DNA from: Bryobacteraceae bacterium
Lineage (GTDB): Bacteria; Acidobacteriota; Terriglobia; Bryobacterales; Bryobacteraceae
Direction of reading: 5' to 3'
NCBI GenBank assembly: GCA_030044325.1
Contig: JASHWA010000226.1
Coordinates: 1 to 9,438, forward strand
Length of the DNA stretch: 9,438 nucleotides
Of the stretch, positions 5,687 through 9,438 are shown piece by piece (the first letter of the stretch is position 1; each line of letters opens with the position of its first letter). The translations under genes and the position numbers were made by a program. The notes beneath the pieces are model-generated. The model had not been told where the DNA came from. It was given only the letters and a program-made list of their open reading frames with translations, and did not search any database.

Positions 5687-7483
5687 ATGGCTGAACGCGA
5701 ACTTCTCCGATTCCTCACCGCCGGCAGCGTCGACGACGGCAAATCCACACTCATTGGCCGCCTCCTCCACGACACCCGCTCGATCTTCGAAGATCAGTTC
5801 GCATCCGTACGCGCCGCATCGGCCGCCGCCGGAAATAACGGTTACATCGATTTCGCCCTGGTCACCGACGGATTGCGCGCCGAACGGGAACAGGGCATCA
5901 CCATCGACGTCGCTTACCGCTATTTTTCGACGCCGCGGCGCAAATTCATCATCGCCGACGCACCCGGTCACCAGCAGTACACCCGCAACATGGCGACCGC
6001 GGCTTCCACTGCGAGCGCGGCTGTCCTGCTGATCGACGCCCGTAAAGGCGTTCTCCCTCAGACCCGGCGCCACGCCGCCATCGCCTGGCTGCTGGGGATT
6101 CGAAACTTCGCCGTCGCCGTCAACAAAATGGACCTGGTCGGTTTCGATGAGCGCGTCTTCCGAAAAATCGAACAGGATTTTTTGGCCTTTCTCGCCGCTC
6201 TCGACGGCGCCGGCGCGTATTTCATTCCCACCTGCTCGATCGACGGCGATAACGTCGTCGAGCGCTCCACGCGCATTCCCTGGTTCGACGGCGCCACGCT
6301 GCTCGAATATCTGGAGACCGTTCCCGTTGCCTCCCATGCGCGCTTCGACCGCCTGCGTTTTCCGGTGCAGTACGTGATCCGCTCGCAGCCGCGGCGCTAC
6401 GCGGGCCAGCTCGCAAGCGGCGTCCTGCGCCCGGGCGATCAGGTGCGCGTGCTGCCTTCGGGACGAACCACCACCGTTGCGGCCGTTCGTATCGGCGAGC
6501 GCGAAGTGGACGCCGCGTTTCCGCCTCTTTCGGCCGCGATCGAGCTCGCCGACGATCTCGATATCGGCCGCGGCGACATCATCGCGAGCGCAAACGATTC
6601 ACCGGCTGTTTCCCGCCGCTTCACCGCAACCCTGCTGTGGTTGAACGATCAGCCGCTCGAAACCGGAAAGCCGTATCTTCTAAAACACACCACCCGCCAG
6701 GTCTGCGCCAGCGTCACTCGCGTCAGCGCCGTGCTCAATCCGTCAACGCTTGCGCGGGAACAAACCGACCAGCTCAGCCTGAACGAATTCGGCGAGGTCG
6801 AGATCGAAACGCACCAGCCGCTGTACTTCGACCCCTACGCCGAAAATCGCGCCACCGGAGGCTTCATCGTCATCGATCCGCTGCGCAATCACACCCTGGC
6901 CGTGGGAATGATCGCGAGTCCGGCCGCGCCCGCCGAACAGGCCCCCGGCGCCGGCGCCGGGCTCACCGTCTGGTTCACCGGTCTGAGCTCGGCCGGGAAA
7001 TCGACCATCAGCAAGGCCGTGCATGAGAAGCTGTGGGCCATGGGTCATAAAGTCGAATGGCTCGACGGCGACATCGTGCGCCAGCATTTGAATAAAGGAC
7101 TCGGATTCAGTAAAGAAGATCGCGACGAAAACGTGCGCCGCATCGGATTCGTGGCGGAGCTGCTCACGCGCAACGGCGTGATCACCCTGGTTTCCGCGAT
7201 TTCGCCCTACCGCGCGATTCGCGGCGAGATTCGCGCCCGCATCGGAAGCTTTCTCGAAGTTTACGTTCACGCCCCGCTCGAAGTCTGCGAGCAGCGCGAC
7301 TTGAAAGGAATCTATCGCCGCGCCCGCGCGGGCGAGATGCGCGGCGTCACCGGCATCGACGATCCCTACGAGCCCCCCCTGTCGCCCGACGTCGAATGCC
7401 GCACCGATCGCGAGACTCCCGCCGAAAGCGTGAAGCGCGTGCTCGACGCCATTCAGGGCTGGCTCACGCGCCGCAATCCATGA
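5687..7483 (+). CDS. cysNC: Bifunctional sulfate adenylyltransferase subunit 1 / adenylylsulfate kinase (CysN-CysC fusion)
   Basis: A 598-residue fusion. The N-terminal CysN part is an EF-Tu-like GTPase whose GTP hydrolysis drives APS formation by CysD: G1 GSVDDGKS (13-20), G2 region GIT (70-72), G3 DAPGH (91-95), G4 NKMD (146-149), then beta-barrel domains at about 226-305 and 310-410. An Ala/Pro/Gly linker (about 411-425) leads to the CysC APS kinase, which makes PAPS: P-loop GLSSAGKST (432-440), LDGDIVRQHL (459-468), GFSKEDRDENVRRIGFVAE (473-491), ISPYRAIR (505-512) and KGIYRRARAGEMRGVTGIDDPYE (540-562). Both halves look intact. The ATG is the only possible start because an in-frame TAA lies at 5660-5662; there is no clear Shine-Dalgarno. 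The stop overlaps the next start as ATGA. Confidence 0.97.
   Translation: MAERELLRFLTAGSVDDGKSTLIGRLLHDTRSIFEDQFASVRAASAAAGNNGYIDFALVTDGLRAEREQGITIDVAYRYFSTPRRKFIIADAPGHQQYTRNMATAASTASAAVLLIDARKGVLPQTRRHAAIAWLLGIRNFAVAVNKMDLVGFDERVFRKIEQDFLAFLAALDGAGAYFIPTCSIDGDNVVERSTRIPWFDGATLLEYLETVPVASHARFDRLRFPVQYVIRSQPRRYAGQLASGVLRPGDQVRVLPSGRTTTVAAVRIGEREVDAAFPPLSAAIELADDLDIGRGDIIASANDSPAVSRRFTATLLWLNDQPLETGKPYLLKHTTRQVCASVTRVSAVLNPSTLAREQTDQLSLNEFGEVEIETHQPLYFDPYAENRATGGFIVIDPLRNHTLAVGMIASPAAPAEQAPGAGAGLTVWFTGLSSAGKSTISKAVHEKLWAMGHKVEWLDGDIVRQHLNKGLGFSKEDRDENVRRIGFVAELLTRNGVITLVSAISPYRAIRGEIRARIGSFLEVYVHAPLEVCEQRDLKGIYRRARAGEMRGVTGIDDPYEPPLSPDVECRTDRETPAESVKRVLDAIQGWLTRRNP
6944..6961. repeat. 18-bp perfect palindrome in the CysN-CysC linker
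   Basis: CCCGGCGCCGGCGCCGGG is its own reverse complement. It is codon-aligned and encodes PGAGAG, at the join of the two enzymatic domains. A Gly-Ala repeat in a GC-rich genome produces such a sequence readily, so it may mean nothing beyond a flexible linker. Confidence 0.6.
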
Positions 7484-8310
7484 TCGACCTCCACAGCCAC
7501 ACCACCGAATCGGACGGTTCGCTCACGCCGGAACAACTCGTCGCCGAAGCCGGACGCGTGGGCCTGGAGGCGCTGGCCATCACCGACCACGACACCTTCG
7601 CCGGCTTCGACCAGGCCCAGCCGCACGCCTCGCGCGCCGGCCTCGAACTCGTTTGCGGGATCGAGCTCGCTACCCGATTTCGCGATCGGTCCGTCCATCT
7701 GCTCGGATATTTTTTGCACCATCCGCCCACGCCGCGCTTTCGCGAGTGGATCGGCGAGCTCCAAAAAGAGCGCATCAAGCGCAACCAGGAATTGATCGAT
7801 AAACTCCGCGCCGCCGGCATGCCCATAACTCTCGACGAGCTTGCTTTGCGCGGACGAAAGCTCCTCGCGCGGCCCCATTTCGCCGCGCTGATGGTCGCCA
7901 AAGGCTACGTGCGCTCCTCTGAGGAAGCCTTCGCCAAATATCTCGACGAATCCGGCGCCTGCTACGTCCCGCTCCAGAGTTCTCCGTTTGAAGAAGCCGT
8001 CGCGCAAATTCGCGCAGGCGGTGGTCTGGCCGTCCTGCCGCATCCCAACCGCATTCGCGCGACCTGCGATGAGCTCGCAAATTTCGTCGCCCAGATGCGC
8101 GCTGCCGGACTCGGCGGAATCGAGGTTTATCACAGCGATCACTCCCCGCGCCAGGTCGAATGCTACTCCTCGCTCGCGCGAAAACTCGATCTGAAAATCA
8201 GCGGAGGTTCCGATTTTCACGGCACGCCGAAACCCAGGGTCGCCTTGGGTACCGGTATCGCCGGAAATCTCCATATTCCGTACAACATTCTGGAAGCTCT
8301 CCGCACCTGA
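7480..8310 (+). CDS. PHP-domain phosphoesterase, YciV/TrpH-like; candidate PAP (3',5'-bisphosphate) phosphatase
   Basis: A 276-residue metal-dependent phosphoesterase of the PHP superfamily, near the usual YciV/TrpH length. Metal-ligand motifs are all present: H5 and H7 (DLHSH), D12, H37 (ITDHDT), E62 (CGIE), H73 (VHLLGY), H133 (RPHFA), H188 (LPHPN), D245 and H247 (SGGSDFHG). Characterised relatives hydrolyse 3',5'-nucleoside bisphosphates or act as 5'-3' exoribonucleases (RNase AM). The ATG at 7480 overlaps the cysNC stop by 4 bases, so the two are translationally coupled. A start at GTG 7396 would add 28 non-conserved residues from inside cysNC and is rejected. PAPS use generates PAP, so a PAP-phosphatase role in this operon is attractive, but this is inference from family and position; RNA trimming is the alternative. 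Confidence 0.92.
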   Translation: MIDLHSHTTESDGSLTPEQLVAEAGRVGLEALAITDHDTFAGFDQAQPHASRAGLELVCGIELATRFRDRSVHLLGYFLHHPPTPRFREWIGELQKERIKRNQELIDKLRAAGMPITLDELALRGRKLLARPHFAALMVAKGYVRSSEEAFAKYLDESGACYVPLQSSPFEEAVAQIRAGGGLAVLPHPNRIRATCDELANFVAQMRAAGLGGIEVYHSDHSPRQVECYSSLARKLDLKISGGSDFHGTPKPRVALGTGIAGNLHIPYNILEALRT

Positions 8311-8442
8311 CTCCTGATTCGGCTGGCCGATTCCAAGCACAGTGGTGGTTTTCAGCCACTTTCCGGTTCCACTGGAATCACGGAAATCGCAGATTCTTTG
8401 AAACTTTCGAGTTGGCCGCAGGATTGCCTTAGTCATCGCGGT
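8311..8442. other. Intergenic region before the FecR-domain gene, with small inverted repeats
   Basis: This 132-base gap holds no gene. AGTGGT at 8341-8346 can pair with GCCACT at 8355-8360 around an 8-base loop (one T-G pair). TTCC at 8367-8370 pairs with GGAA at 8374-8377, with TCCG at 8362-8365 and CGGA at 8381-8384 as a possible outer stem. TTGAAA at 8398-8403 could be a -35 box, but no convincing -10 follows. A promoter for the next gene is expected here and cannot be placed. Confidence 0.3.
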
Positions 8443-9438
8443 ATGCGAGCTCTGGCGATTCTGGCGATCTTGGCAACGGCGGTTTTCGGGCAAAATCAGC
8501 CCGGACCCTGGTCGGAGCAGCCACCCCTCGCGCAAGGCCCTGGACCTGGATATGGACAGCGTGGATATGGACCCGGTCCGCAAGCGCCGTACCCCCAGGG
8601 ACAGTACGGGCAGAATCCGCCGTCGCCTGATCCGAACTATTCCGCGAATCACGGCGTAGCTCGCGTCAGCTTCATGACCGGCAATGTTTCCGTGCGCCGC
8701 GGCGATTCGGGGGACTTGGTCGCGGCCGTGCTGAACGCGCCGTTGACGGTAGGCGACCGCTTGGTCACCGCCGATGGCGCACGGGCCGAAGTTCAACTGG
8801 ATTACGCGAATATCGTGCGCCTCGCGCCGGCTACCGAGGTTCGTTTCAGCCTGTTGACCGCGCACGCCTACCAGGTGCAGATCGCCGCGGGCGCCACCAT
8901 TTTCCGCGTTCTGCGCGATACCGACGCGCACATCGAGATCAGCACTCCCACGGTCGCGATCCATCCGCTGCGCCCGGGAATTTACCGCGTGACCGTCGCT
9001 CCCGACGGCAGCTCGAATATCGCGGTGAGCGGCGGCGGCGATGCCGAAATCGGGAGCCCGGCCGGAACCGAACCGCTGCACGACGGGCAAATGATGATGA
9101 CCCGCGGCACGCCCGACAATCCCGAATTCCAGATGGCGCAGCCGCAGCCCGAAGACGATTTCGACCGCTGGTCCGCCTCGCGCGACCGCCAGCTTTCCAG
9201 CGCCCGCAGCCCCCAATACGTGAATCGCGGAATGTACGGCACCGAGGACATGGACCAATACGGGCAATGGCAGAACGACCCGCAGTATGGAAACGTGTGG
9301 GTGCCCTCGGAGGGTCCGGGATGGGCGCCCTATCAGTGTGGCCGCTGGGTGTGGCTCGATTTCTACGGCTGGACCTGGATGGGATGCGAGCCGTGGGCTT
9401 GGGCGCCGTATCATTACGGCCGCTGGTATTACGGAGGG
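8443..9438 (+). CDS. Secreted FecR-domain protein with Trp/Tyr-rich DUF6600-like tail, 3'-truncated by the window edge
   Basis: The frame stays open for 332 codons from ATG 8443 to the last base with no stop, so the C-terminus is missing. Residues 1-16 (MRALAILAILATAVFG) are a Sec signal peptide. Residues about 20-65 are a low-complexity Gly/Pro/Gln/Tyr linker. Residues about 72-205 form a FecR-type domain: GVARVSFMTGNVSVRRGDSG, VGDRLVTADGARAEVQLD, IVRLAPATEVRFSLL, and IEISTPTVAIHPLRPGIYRVTV. From 271 on comes a DUF6600-like region with ten Trp and eight Tyr in about 60 residues, including GRWVWLDFYGW and EPWAWAPYHYGRWYY. Such proteins are common in Acidobacteriota and Proteobacteria; the function is unknown and an envelope location is inferred. 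There is no transmembrane anti-sigma segment, so it is not a classical FecR regulator. No Shine-Dalgarno is visible; the signal peptide supports this start. Confidence 0.88.
   Translation, partial: MRALAILAILATAVFGQNQPGPWSEQPPLAQGPGPGYGQRGYGPGPQAPYPQGQYGQNPPSPDPNYSANHGVARVSFMTGNVSVRRGDSGDLVAAVLNAPLTVGDRLVTADGARAEVQLDYANIVRLAPATEVRFSLLTAHAYQVQIAAGATIFRVLRDTDAHIEISTPTVAIHPLRPGIYRVTVAPDGSSNIAVSGGGDAEIGSPAGTEPLHDGQMMMTRGTPDNPEFQMAQPQPEDDFDRWSASRDRQLSSARSPQYVNRGMYGTEDMDQYGQWQNDPQYGNVWVPSEGPGWAPYQCGRWVWLDFYGWTWMGCEPWAWAPYHYGRWYYGG

Noticed and set aside
4549..5775. A 408-codon minus-strand open frame opposite cysD
   Set aside because: cysD on the plus strand is unmistakable from end to end; the antisense translation is compositionally biased and matches no family I know.
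5591..6337. Minus-strand open frame opposite the cysD end and the CysN GTPase region
   Set aside because: Shadow of the CysN coding sequence; it crosses two genes and shows no motif.
6743..7270. Minus-strand open frame opposite the CysN-CysC junction
   Set aside because: The opposite strand carries intact CysN C-terminal and CysC motifs throughout.
7396..7479. GTG at 7396 as an earlier start for the PHP protein
   Set aside because: It would add 28 Arg-rich residues encoded inside cysNC; the PHP fold naturally begins at MIDLHSH from ATG 7480.
7453..9414. A 653-codon open frame on the minus strand covering the PHP and FecR-domain genes
   Set aside because: It runs opposite two genes with clear motifs and a signal peptide, spans an intergenic gap, and its translation shows no recognisable domain. 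Long antisense frames are expected at this GC content.
8443..9438. The FecR-domain protein as a classical FecR anti-sigma regulator
   Set aside because: It has a cleavable signal peptide instead of a cytoplasmic anti-sigma segment plus membrane anchor, and no ECF sigma factor gene is adjacent in the window.

Overview
The window is GC-rich and densely coded. Every credible gene lies on the + strand. I infer an Acidobacteriota genome, probably the Solibacter/Bryobacter side. The basis is TolC-type proteins with a Gly/Asn/Ser-rich N-terminal insert behind an RGVP-like motif, a FecR-domain protein with a Trp/Tyr-rich DUF6600-like tail, a CysN-CysC fusion, and small GC-rich palindromes of the REP type. 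This is from remembered family traits, not a search.

Layout. Positions 3-1331 hold the 3' part of a TolC-family outer-membrane efflux gene whose start lies left of the window. It is followed without a gap by a second, complete TolC paralogue (1344-3320). The beginning of that second gene carries three adjacent palindromes (1361-1404) that are translated through. Next come a secreted TPR protein (3411-4085) and a single-domain CheY/Rcp1-like response regulator (4172-4654).

The clearest functional unit runs from 4750 to 8310: cysD, a cysNC fusion, and a PHP-domain phosphoesterase. CysD and the CysN part form ATP sulfurylase, which makes APS. The CysC part phosphorylates APS to PAPS. The PHP protein overlaps cysNC by 4 nt and resembles the YciV/TrpH family, some members of which remove the 3'-phosphate from 3',5'-nucleoside bisphosphates such as PAP. 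My reading is a sulfate-activation operon with its own PAP-clearing enzyme in the place where CysQ would be expected. No PAPS reductase or sulfite reductase gene is visible, so sulfotransferase use of PAPS is as possible as cysteine synthesis. The cysD leader (4655-4749) holds mutually exclusive hairpins ending in a T-rich run, which could be the response-regulator terminator or an attenuator. A GNRA-capped hairpin sits between cysD and cysNC.

The window ends inside a secreted FecR-domain/DUF6600-like protein (8443 to the edge). I see no tRNA, rRNA, CRISPR array, transposase or phage gene. The long minus-strand ORFs are shadows of the real genes.
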